DNA from: Prosthecochloris sp. | Lineage (GTDB): Bacteria; Bacteroidota; Chlorobiia; Chlorobiales; Chlorobiaceae | Length of the DNA: 64,000 nucleotides | Direction of reading: 5' to 3' | Assembly (NCBI GenBank): GCA_015482705.2 | Contig: JADMLA020000030.1 | Location: 48,334-112,333 of the forward strand | Shown here: positions 7,789 to 15,609 of the stretch, piece after piece | Position numbering within the stretch: the stretch's first letter is position 1 | How the letters are laid out: each line of letters starts with the position of its first letter | The notes under the pieces: model-generated | Told to the model about the DNA's origin: nothing | Database searches by the model: none | What the model saw: the letters and a program-made list of their open reading frames with translations, nothing else | Made by a program: the position numbers and the translations under genes

Positions 7789-8802
7789 ATGAAGAAAAAA
7801 ATTCTATCATTATTGTGCCTCTTCATGATCTTGGCACTGCCATCCGCCGTCAAGGCGGAAGAAACAAAGCCGAGTGTTACCGTCTATGGTAATCTCCGTT
7901 ATTCTTTCAACTACATTGACGAAGATGGAGGCGGGATGGAGCGCTGGAAGGGGACGGATAACGTCTCACGTTTCGGTATCAAGGGATCGTACGGTAACGA
8001 AGATGTAAAAGCCTTTGTTCATTTGCAGGTAAGAGCTTTTGCCGACAAAGACGCCGACAAAGACGCCTTCGAACAGCGCTTTTTCTTTGGCGGATTCGAA
8101 GGTGGTTTTGGTAAGGTAACCTATGGCCGTATGACCAATGCCTACAAATTTCCCGGTTATGCTCTCGATCCATTCTATGACCTTTCCCGGATCAGCTCGA
8201 ACGGGTGGTTCGGCGGTGGCGGGGCATCTTATGGCTTGTCCTCTGCAACCAACGGTTTTACCGATAATTCTCTGCAATACTTCTCCCCGAATCTGAACGG
8301 TTTCAAACTGGTTGGTGGCATTGCTTTTGATGACAGCGAAGACGATAACCAGCTCGCTTATCTTGCCGGTGGTTCCTATAGCACAGACGGTTTTACTTTT
8401 GGGGGGGTCTATGCCGATAATCCGGAGAAAAAAGTGGTCTATCCGAACATAGCTGCAGATGGTGATGCAATACGTGCGTATGCAACCTATAAGGGAAAGG
8501 GCTGGAAAGCCGGCGCTTCGTATGAAAATATCGACATCAAGGGTGGCCCTGACAATGTCAACTATTTTTATCTGACGGGAACGGCCATGCTGGAAGAGGC
8601 TAAAACCGATCTTTCACTCTCTCTCGGACTGGTTGACGATGGTGCGGCAGAAGGTTTGGGTATAACCGGAGGTGCATTCTACAATATCCTTGACAATGCA
8701 CAGATTTATGCAATGGCAAGCTATGCAGATCTTGATTCTGATTACACTCCTTATGTTCTGTCGGTTGGTGCGATTTACAACTTCAAATACACGGCCAACT
8801 AA
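7789..8802 (+). CDS. Outer-membrane porin (Gram-negative porin family)
   Basis: The 337-residue product starts with a clear Sec signal peptide (hydrophobic residues 5-20, cleavage after AVKA). The rest is rich in alternating, aromatic beta strands. Typical porin features are KPSVTVYGNLRYSF at the mature N-terminus, DNVSRFGIKG, and a Gly/Asp-rich eyelet-like region. The last strand, YVLSVGAIYNFKYTAN, lacks the usual terminal Phe and has three extra residues instead. It would form a general diffusion pore in the outer membrane. A run of seven Gs lies in the gene near 8400. A terminator follows. Confidence 0.85.
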   Translation: MKKKILSLLCLFMILALPSAVKAEETKPSVTVYGNLRYSFNYIDEDGGGMERWKGTDNVSRFGIKGSYGNEDVKAFVHLQVRAFADKDADKDAFEQRFFFGGFEGGFGKVTYGRMTNAYKFPGYALDPFYDLSRISSNGWFGGGGASYGLSSATNGFTDNSLQYFSPNLNGFKLVGGIAFDDSEDDNQLAYLAGGSYSTDGFTFGGVYADNPEKKVVYPNIAADGDAIRAYATYKGKGWKAGASYENIDIKGGPDNVNYFYLTGTAMLEEAKTDLSLSLGLVDDGAAEGLGITGGAFYNILDNAQIYAMASYADLDSDYTPYVLSVGAIYNFKYTAN

Positions 8803-8853
8803 AATGAATGAAAAAGATTGTTCTTTCCTGTGTTACCGTTGACAACATCCAGA

Positions 8854-8893
8854 AGCCGGACTGCCTTTCTCCGTTGGGCAGTTCGGCTTTTGT
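8854..8893 (+). terminator. Rho-independent terminator after the porin gene
   Basis: The 12-bp stem AGCCGGACTGCC/GGCAGTTCGGCT has one G-T wobble and a loop of about ten bases, and is followed by TTTTG. It lies about 50 bases after the porin stop. Confidence 0.75.
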
Positions 8894-9004
8894 TTACAAG
8901 TCTGATAAAATAGTTGTAATTTGTGTGCGTCGAGATTGATTCGTTGATATGTTTTTGTTCACAGCTGTTCCAACTTTCCTGAAACCCCTAAACATTCGAT
9001 TGAT

Positions 9005-9421
9005 ATGGTAGAAAGTATCGTTCAGAACAATGATCTGGGTAAGTTACTGTTGCGTTTGCCTGTTGGTGGACTGATGTTGTTTCACGGGATTCATAAGCTG
9101 AAAAACGGACTCGGGTTCATTGAAAAATCACTCTCTGATGCAGGCTTGCCCGCTTATCTATCTTATGGGGCGCTGCTCGGTGAGATCGTTGCACCACTAT
9201 TTATCGTTCTTGGTATTTTTTCCCGCCCTGCTGCACTGGTTGAGGCATTTGTGATGATTGCCGCAATCTATCTGGTGCATGTTCCCGAACTCTTCGCTCT
9301 GACTCAACATGGTGGTCATGCATTGGAACTACAGTTTCTCTATCTGTTCGGTTCTCTGGCCATTGTTTTTCTCGGTTCAGGCAGGTACAGCATTTCGAGG
9401 GGAAGAGGCTTGTTGGATTGA
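9005..9421 (+). CDS. DoxX family membrane protein
   Basis: The 138-residue protein has four predicted membrane helices (about residues 10-30, 50-70, 75-95, 105-125). It has the DoxX N-terminal pattern LLLRLPVGGLMLFHGIHKL and the central GALLGEIVAPLFIVLG. DoxX-like proteins are often linked to redox or thiol stress, but biochemical roles vary. An ABC ATPase gene starts about 60 bases downstream on the same strand. Function cannot be narrowed further. Confidence 0.85.
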   Translation: MVESIVQNNDLGKLLLRLPVGGLMLFHGIHKLKNGLGFIEKSLSDAGLPAYLSYGALLGEIVAPLFIVLGIFSRPAALVEAFVMIAAIYLVHVPELFALTQHGGHALELQFLYLFGSLAIVFLGSGRYSISRGRGLLD

Positions 9422-9480
9422 AAAAAGTCAGATTCTCGATGAGATAATGGATGTAATTATAGGAAAAGCTGTTGTATGGG

Positions 9481-10266
9481 ATGAGTCGATATTTGCTGGA
9501 GCTTTGTGATATAACTGCATATCGTGGTAAAACCCCTGTATTCAAGGGTTTTTCTCTGGCAATCCCGGAGGGATGCAGCACAGCTGTGCTCGGTCCCAAC
9601 GGTGCGGGTAAGACAACCTTGTTAAAGCTCATCAGTTGTGATATTTTTCCTGTGGCTTCAAAAGGTTCCCGGCTGAACATTCTTGGTCGGGAACGTTGGA
9701 ATGTTTGGGAGTTACGTTCCCGGTTCGGTATCATCTCTCACGACCTGCAACATGATTATTTGGAATCTGCAAAAGGTTTGAACGTTATCCTTTCAGGATA
9801 TTACTCGAGTATCGATACATGGAGTTATCAAAAGTTTCTTGAGAGTGATATCGAGAAAGCATCTCTCATTATGCGCAAGTTGGGTATTGAAACTCTTGCC
9901 GAACGTTCTTTCGGGGAAATGTCTACCGGTCAACAGCGGCGTTTTTTACTCGGCCGGGCATTGATCAACGATCCGGGAACACTGCTTCTCGACGAACCTA
10001 CAACCGGGCTTGATCTCAAGGCGTCGTTTCAATATCTGGATATTGTCAGAAAACTGATCCACGACGGAAAAACAATCATCCTTGTTACACATCATGTTCA
10101 TGAAATTCCACCGGAAATCAAAAGAGTGGTGCTTATCAAAAACGGGAGGATTTTTTTGGATGGAGAAAAAGCCGAGGTGTTGACCTCCTCAAATCTTTCA
10201 AGTCTTTTCGAGGTTCCTGTACAAGTTGTCGCTTCAAATGGTTTTTATCAGGTTTTACCAGGATGA
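9481..10266 (+). CDS. ABC transporter ATP-binding protein
   Basis: The 261-residue protein is one ABC ATPase domain: Walker A GPNGAGKTTL (residues about 38-47), signature MSTGQQRRFLLGRAL (Thr in place of the second Ser/Gly of LSGGQ), Walker B TLLLDEPTTGLD and the switch His in VTHHVHE. No permease or binding-protein gene is adjacent, so the substrate is unknown. Overall pattern resembles the stand-alone molybdate/iron-type ATPases such as YlmA. The ATG at 9481 is preferred to the TTG at 9472. Confidence 0.85.
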   Translation: MSRYLLELCDITAYRGKTPVFKGFSLAIPEGCSTAVLGPNGAGKTTLLKLISCDIFPVASKGSRLNILGRERWNVWELRSRFGIISHDLQHDYLESAKGLNVILSGYYSSIDTWSYQKFLESDIEKASLIMRKLGIETLAERSFGEMSTGQQRRFLLGRALINDPGTLLLDEPTTGLDLKASFQYLDIVRKLIHDGKTIILVTHHVHEIPPEIKRVVLIKNGRIFLDGEKAEVLTSSNLSSLFEVPVQVVASNGFYQVLPG

Positions 10267-10469
10267 AGAACGAGGGGGTACGCTCTATTTACGTGCTTTT
10301 TGCGAATCATATATCTTTTGGGGTGGGTGAAACAATTCAAACTCTAAAGGTTTTCGTTTACAGGAACTTTGTTCGAGTATTTTCCGTTTCCCCATACTGT
10401 TTCTTGAGATCCCGTTATAGTTACCACATTGAAATACAATCTTTTATAGTTACAAATCACTGAAAAAAC

Positions 10470-10970
10470 ATGGCCAACATTACATTGAAAGGAAATCCAG
10501 TGGCGACAGTTGGTGAGTTGCCTGCCAAAGGAACTGACGCTCCTTCGTTTACTCTTGTGAATAAAGACCTGGCTGAAACAAGCATGACGGACTTTAGCGG
10601 AAAAAGGATTGTTCTGAACATCTTTCCGAGTCTCGATACGCCTGTTTGTGCAGCTTCGGTCAGGCGTTTCAACCTCGAAGCTTCGAGTATTCCCGATACG
10701 GTTGTTCTTTGTGTATCTGCCGACCTGCCTTTTGCCCACAAGCGTTTTTGCGAGGTTGAAGGAATAGAGAACGTGGTGTCTCTTTCTGTGTTCCGTTCCC
10801 CTGAATTCGGTAATGATTATGGGGTTACCATGGTTGACGGTCCGTTGAAGGGAATCCTTTCTCGCGCTGTGGTGATCGTTAATGACCAAGGAAAAGTCAT
10901 TTATGCCGAACAAGTGCCTGAAATAACTCAGGAACCTGATTACGAAGCGGCCTTGAAAGCCATGGTGTAG
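10470..10970 (+). CDS. tpx: Thiol peroxidase Tpx (atypical 2-Cys peroxiredoxin)
   Basis: Tpx reduces H2O2 and organic hydroperoxides in the cytoplasm using thioredoxin. The 166-residue protein has the peroxidatic Cys motif SLDTPVCAASVRRFN and the resolving Cys in FAHKRFCEVEGIENV, in the expected Tpx positions. It begins MANITLKGNPVATVGELPAKG, which is typical. Length is normal. It stands alone, with about 200 empty bases upstream. Confidence 0.95.
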   Translation: MANITLKGNPVATVGELPAKGTDAPSFTLVNKDLAETSMTDFSGKRIVLNIFPSLDTPVCAASVRRFNLEASSIPDTVVLCVSADLPFAHKRFCEVEGIENVVSLSVFRSPEFGNDYGVTMVDGPLKGILSRAVVIVNDQGKVIYAEQVPEITQEPDYEAALKAMV

Positions 10971-11017
10971 AAAAGCTCCATGATCGTTTTGCGAATGTTT
11001 AATTCATTTTTTTACCT

Positions 11018-11953
11018 ATGCAGCAGCAATATCGTGAAGAAGTGGGGAGTTCTGTTGAAAAAAGGATAGAGCTGCTCAAAAGAGAAAGAAATGCAGTGAT
11101 TATCGCTCATCATTATGCTCCGGCCGAGGTGCATGGTGTTGCAGATGTGCTTTCGGACAGCAGGGGGTTTTTCGACGCGGTTGTACAAGGCTGTGAAGCG
11201 AGCACAGCGATTGTGCTCGCTCCGGCTTTTTTTGCGGAAATAACGGCAGCCATGTGGCCGGAAAAAAAGGTTCTTGTGCCTCAAATAGCCGAGTGTCCTG
11301 TCGCAAGCCACAGCAATCTCGGTTTCGACAATATCGCTGCATTCAAAAAACGTCATCGTGGTAAACCGCTGGTCTGTTATGCAACGTCTCCGCTCGAAAC
11401 AAAACTACTGGCCGACTATGTTGCTTTTCCTGGAGAAGTTGTCGATACCATTGAAAACGTAGATGCCGATGAGGTTCTTTTTGCCGGGGAACGGAACTGT
11501 TCGGACGATGCGGTCAAGAGGTGCGGCAAGAAAGTCATTGCCTATAGCGGGAATCCGGTGTGCAATGTATACAATTCGGCAGACCTTTCCGATGTGCAAC
11601 GTTTGAAAGACGAGTTTCCCGATGCATGCTTGATGGCCCATCCGGAATGTAAGCAAGAGGTGATCGATGCTGCGGATTATGTGATGGGAACCGGTGAAAT
11701 GCGTGAGCAGATAAGTAAAGACGGAAATCCGGGGGCGATCATACTTGGTACCGAACGTGGCTTTTTCGACAGAATGCGGAACGAGTTTCCCGAAAAAAAT
11801 ATCCTGCATTTAAGTTCTTACCTAACGTGTAATGTTTTTAAGGTGTTACGGCTGAAAACCATTGTGGAATCCCTCGAGAAGATGTGTTACCCAGTAGAGG
11901 TCGATCGGGTTGTTGGCGAGCGTATCCGTACGCTCTTCAATCGACTTTTCTGA
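11018..11953 (+). CDS. NadA (quinolinate synthase) homologue with altered active-site residues
   Basis: The 311-residue protein has the three-domain NadA pattern: AHHYAPAEVHGVADVLSDSRG near the N-terminus, VLVPQIAECPVA, HPECKQEV, and ILGTERGFFDRMRNEFPEK near the C-terminus. NadA normally condenses iminoaspartate with DHAP using a [4Fe-4S] cluster held by three cysteines. Here the first Cys position (CGVxFMAE in the family) reads LAPAFFAE. Two Cys remain (PVCNVY and YLTCNVF). The usual TSSN, CxVH and GST motifs are also changed, to AFPG, CNVY and GTG. It may be a paralogue with another role, or an unusual NadA. It is flanked by tpx and ribE, with no nadB or nadC nearby. Confidence 0.7.
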   Translation: MQQQYREEVGSSVEKRIELLKRERNAVIIAHHYAPAEVHGVADVLSDSRGFFDAVVQGCEASTAIVLAPAFFAEITAAMWPEKKVLVPQIAECPVASHSNLGFDNIAAFKKRHRGKPLVCYATSPLETKLLADYVAFPGEVVDTIENVDADEVLFAGERNCSDDAVKRCGKKVIAYSGNPVCNVYNSADLSDVQRLKDEFPDACLMAHPECKQEVIDAADYVMGTGEMREQISKDGNPGAIILGTERGFFDRMRNEFPEKNILHLSSYLTCNVFKVLRLKTIVESLEKMCYPVEVDRVVGERIRTLFNRLF

Positions 11954-12090
11954 ACAAAAGTGTTTTTCGAAGAGCTGTCTTGCAGGTAAAGATTTCGTGT
12001 GAACTTCACTGGAAAACGTCGGAAAATGCTATATATGAGTAATGAATTCGGCAAAATTCGATTGCCTGGAAAACAGTAATGGTCTGGATT

Positions 12091-12747
12091 ATGTTTACTG
12101 GAATTGTCAAAGATATCGGGACGATAGAGTCAATACGTCGTCAGGGCTCGAACCTCCGAATTTGCGTGCGCTATGAAAATGAACATGAATTCGGTGACCT
12201 AGCAATTGATGAAAGTGTTGCGATTAACGGAACGTGTCAGACGGTAGTGGCTCTTGGTGAAAAGAGGTTCGATGTCAATACAATCGAGGAAACGCTGAAA
12301 AAAACCACGCTCGGTACTTTCGCTCCTGGTATTTCCGTAAACCTCGAAAGAGCGTTGCGTCCTTCGGACAGGCTTGGAGGGCATTTTGTTCAGGGACATG
12401 TTGATTGCGTCGGTAACGTTCTCCAGGTGCGGGAGCTGGAAGGAAGCAGAGAAATAAGGATTGGTTTTCCAGAGAAGTTTCAGCCATTTATCGTACCGAT
12501 AGGCTCTATAGCGATCAATGGTGTCAGTCTTACCGTTGCTGACGTCAGGGAAAACAGTTTTTCCGTTGCTATTATTCCCTATACGTTCGATAATACGACC
12601 ATCAACCATCTCAACGTAGGGGATGGGGTGAATCTGGAGTTTGATATACTCGGTAAATATATCGTCAAACAGCAGGGGCTTGTGAAAAATGTTACGAGCG
12701 GTGCCGGAAAAATCAGTGAAAGCTGGTTAAGTGATTTAGGATATTGA
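12091..12747 (+). CDS. ribE: Riboflavin synthase alpha subunit
   Basis: This enzyme dismutates two 6,7-dimethyl-8-ribityllumazine molecules to riboflavin. The 218-residue protein shows the two tandem lumazine-binding domains. The first begins MFTGIVKDIG and contains GTCQTVV; the second contains GHFVQGHVDCVG and INGVSLTV. The start at 12091 gives the invariant MFTGIV N-terminus; the ATG at 12079 would add four residues. Its stop overlaps the ATG of rarA by one base (TGATG), so the two are translationally coupled. Confidence 0.95.
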   Translation: MFTGIVKDIGTIESIRRQGSNLRICVRYENEHEFGDLAIDESVAINGTCQTVVALGEKRFDVNTIEETLKKTTLGTFAPGISVNLERALRPSDRLGGHFVQGHVDCVGNVLQVRELEGSREIRIGFPEKFQPFIVPIGSIAINGVSLTVADVRENSFSVAIIPYTFDNTTINHLNVGDGVNLEFDILGKYIVKQQGLVKNVTSGAGKISESWLSDLGY

Positions 12748-14075
12748 TGTCGCACATGCAGGATGACCTTTTCGGGTTGCCTTCCAGGGAAAAAAGAGGC
12801 TCCGGTTTTCAGCCGCTTGCCGAAAGGGTGCGGCCCAAAACTCTCGAGGAGATGTACGGTCAGGAGCACCTTATCGGTGCTGACGGTCCCCTCAAAAGGT
12901 TTCTTGTGCAAAAGCGCTTGCCGTCCATGATATTCTGGGGTCCTCCGGGCTCAGGTAAAACAACCCTTGCGGAAATTTGCGCATACTCGCTGGATTTTCG
13001 TTTTGATTCGCTCTCCGCAGTCGATGCAGGGGTGAAAGAGGTCCGCAAAGCGCTTGAGCTCGCAGAATCGGCGCAGAGAATAGAGGGACGCCAGACCCTG
13101 TTGTTTATCGACGAGATTCACCGATTCAACAAGGCGCAGCAGGATTCACTGTTACATGCGATCGAACAGGGGATTGTTGTGCTGATAGGGGCGACAACCG
13201 AGAACCCTTCTTTCGAGGTCAACCCTGCTCTGATGAGCCGGATGCAGGTCTACATTCTTGAGCCTCTTGGTGACCGCGATATTGAAGCTGTTGTCAGACG
13301 GGCATTTGAAAGCGATAGCACGATTGCTTCATATCAGGCGGCCATAGATGACTGGGATTTTCTTTTGCGCTATGCCGGCGGCGATGCACGGAAAGCTCTG
13401 AATGCTCTCGAGGCTTCGTTGTCGATGGTCGATACTTCCACCGTTCCAGTTCATATATCAAGAACCCTGCTTGAAAAAGCGCTTCAAAAAAAGCTTCCGG
13501 TCTATGATAAAAAAGGGGAGTCGCATTACGATGTCATATCTGCTTTTATCAAATCCATGAGAGGGTCCGATCCCGATGCGGCGCTTTTCTGGCTTGCGAA
13601 GATGCTCGAAGGAGGAGAAGATCCGAAATTCATAGCTCGAAGAATGGTGATTTTCGCCAGCGAAGATATCGGCAATGCCGATCCATATGCTCTTACGCTG
13701 GCAGTATCTGTTTTCCATGCTGTCGAAGTGATCGGTCTACCCGAAGCGAGAATCAATCTTGCCCAGGGGGTGACCTACCTGGCAGGCTCTGCGAAGTCAA
13801 ATGCAAGTTATCGGGCGATAAACGATGCACAACACTATGCCGGGCAACAGCAAGAGGCTCCAGTACCGATGCATTTACGAAATGCCCCTACCAAGTTCAT
13901 GAAAGAGTCGGGATATGGCAAGGGCTACAAGTACCCGCATGATTATCCGGAACATTTTGTCAGAGAAAGGTACATGCCTGAAGGCCATGAAACAGTTTTT
14001 TATCATCCGACTGCAGAAGGAAGGGAGAAATTCATCAAGGATCGTCTTGAAAAGCTTTGGAAGGGAAGATATTGA
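12747..14075 (+). CDS. rarA: Replication-associated recombination protein RarA (MgsA), AAA+ ATPase
   Basis: RarA is a clamp-loader-like AAA+ ATPase that acts at stalled replication forks. The 442-residue protein starts with a gyrase/SSB-contact-like tail, MSHMQDDLFGLPS. It then shows RPKTLEEMYGQEHLIG, Walker A GPPGSGKTT, Walker B LLFIDEIHRFNKAQQD, sensor 1 GATTENPSFEVN, and the C-terminal tetramerisation part with KSMRGSDPDAALFWLAKMLEGGEDP. Length and motifs are standard. The start at 12747 shares one base with the ribE stop. Confidence 0.95.
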   Translation: MSHMQDDLFGLPSREKRGSGFQPLAERVRPKTLEEMYGQEHLIGADGPLKRFLVQKRLPSMIFWGPPGSGKTTLAEICAYSLDFRFDSLSAVDAGVKEVRKALELAESAQRIEGRQTLLFIDEIHRFNKAQQDSLLHAIEQGIVVLIGATTENPSFEVNPALMSRMQVYILEPLGDRDIEAVVRRAFESDSTIASYQAAIDDWDFLLRYAGGDARKALNALEASLSMVDTSTVPVHISRTLLEKALQKKLPVYDKKGESHYDVISAFIKSMRGSDPDAALFWLAKMLEGGEDPKFIARRMVIFASEDIGNADPYALTLAVSVFHAVEVIGLPEARINLAQGVTYLAGSAKSNASYRAINDAQHYAGQQQEAPVPMHLRNAPTKFMKESGYGKGYKYPHDYPEHFVRERYMPEGHETVFYHPTAEGREKFIKDRLEKLWKGRY

Positions 14076-14146
14076 TCATTGTTCATGCAGATCGACGAAT
14101 TCGGTATATTTTGCCTTTTCAGTTCTTGATACGAGATTTGTTTACC

Positions 14147-15538
14147 ATGCGAACTATCGATAAATCTTTCTTCTCCCTGATTTCGGTGGGGTTTCTCACA
14201 CTGTTGCCATTGGTTCTTCCTGCTGTTGAAAGAAGTGTGAGCGGAGAGACCGTATTGACTCTTTCGCTCGATGAAGCGGTATCAACCGGGCTCGATCGTA
14301 ATCGTGATCTCGAGATTGCACGGCTCGATCGCGATATTGCCAGTCAGAAAGTGCGCGAAGCATGGGCGGACATGCTTCCTCAGCTCGATGCAGGATTCGA
14401 CTATACAAGAACTCTGGAACCGTCGATCATCTATTTTCCTGATATCGAAGGCGGTGATCTAACCCGATTGATTCCCCTGGAAGTGAGTCTGGACAATTCA
14501 ATGAGTGCTTCACTATCGCTGACACAGCCATTGTTCGACCTTAAGGCTATTGCCGGGATACGAGCATCCACTACGGTGAAAAAGATTAGCATGGAATCGT
14601 ATCGTAAGATCAAAGCAGAAGTTATCAGCAACATTAAAACATCATATTACAATGTTTTGATAGCAGCCGAACAGGTTAAGATACTGGAGCAAAGCATCGC
14701 ACGCTGGGAGACGGCTTTGCGTGATAGCAGGGCGCTTTTCAAAGAAGGGGTAGCTGCAGATATCGATACTTTACAAGCTTTTCTTTCTGTAGAGAATATC
14801 AAGCCGGACCTCATCGAAGCAAAAAACCAGGCAGTGATCGTCAGGACGAAGTTCAAAAATATCATTGGTCTTGATCTTGTTCAAAACGTTATTTTATCTG
14901 ATTCACTTGTTTATCAGCCGGGAAAATACCCTCAGGATGTTTCGGCAGCCTATGCCGAAGCACTTGCAGCACGACCCGAAGTCCGCCAGTTCGAACTACA
15001 GGTGGAAGCCGATGCACAAAATGTCAGTAAGACAAGAGCCGAGCGTTTTCCGACGATTACCGCCGTAGGTCAGTTGCAGGCGCAAACACAATTTGACGAT
15101 GGGACAGCCATCGAGAATACAGACTGGCCGGTGACTTCATATATCGGGGCGCAGGTTTCCCTACCGTTGTTTACCGGGTTTCGCACCAGTGCACAGGTCG
15201 AACAGGCGAAACTTGGTCGCTTGCAGTCCATCGCAAGGCATGAAGATCTGAAAGCCGATATACGAGCTGAGTTGGAGATGAAGCTTTCCGATCTCGAGGA
15301 GTCTCGGAAAAGGATAGAAGTACAGGATAGAACAATTCGTACGGCCGAGAGGAGCTATGAGATTACGCAGTTGCGTTTCCGTGAAGGCGTCGGTTCACAA
15401 CTCGAACTTTCCGAGGCTGAACTTCAGCTCAACAAGGCAAAAACCAACTATCTCCAGGCTGTTTACGATTACCTGATTGCCCGTGTCGAGTGCGACAGGG
15501 CTCTTGGCAGAACTGTTAAGCCCGAGCATGGGCTATAA
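14147..15538 (+). CDS. TolC-family outer-membrane efflux protein
   Basis: The 463-residue protein has a signal peptide (hydrophobic residues 8-30). It is followed by the duplicated TolC/OEP coiled-coil and beta-strand pattern: LTLSLDEAVSTGLDRNRDLEIARLD, repeated heptads, and LPLFTGFRTSAQVEQAK in the second half. Such trimers form the outer-membrane channel of type I secretion or efflux pumps. No membrane-fusion protein or pump gene lies beside it. The ATG at 14147 is chosen because it begins the signal peptide. A decayed copy of part of this gene lies 3 kb downstream (18550-18698). Confidence 0.88.
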   Translation: MRTIDKSFFSLISVGFLTLLPLVLPAVERSVSGETVLTLSLDEAVSTGLDRNRDLEIARLDRDIASQKVREAWADMLPQLDAGFDYTRTLEPSIIYFPDIEGGDLTRLIPLEVSLDNSMSASLSLTQPLFDLKAIAGIRASTTVKKISMESYRKIKAEVISNIKTSYYNVLIAAEQVKILEQSIARWETALRDSRALFKEGVAADIDTLQAFLSVENIKPDLIEAKNQAVIVRTKFKNIIGLDLVQNVILSDSLVYQPGKYPQDVSAAYAEALAARPEVRQFELQVEADAQNVSKTRAERFPTITAVGQLQAQTQFDDGTAIENTDWPVTSYIGAQVSLPLFTGFRTSAQVEQAKLGRLQSIARHEDLKADIRAELEMKLSDLEESRKRIEVQDRTIRTAERSYEITQLRFREGVGSQLELSEAELQLNKAKTNYLQAVYDYLIARVECDRALGRTVKPEHGL

Positions 15539-15609
15539 ACTGTGTTCTTGATTGTCGGGTAAGTACTCGAACTACTTGTTGAGAGGAGCTTCGTTTTCCT
15601 GATGCCGGT

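Noticed and set aside
7608..7892. Small plus-strand reading frame overlapping the porin start
   Set aside because: It runs out of frame into the porin signal peptide and has low-complexity Lys/Arg content with no family pattern.
6387..12747. FMN riboswitch for the riboflavin genes
   Set aside because: No conserved RFN element sequence precedes ribD or ribE, and ribD is linked to a dCMP deaminase instead.
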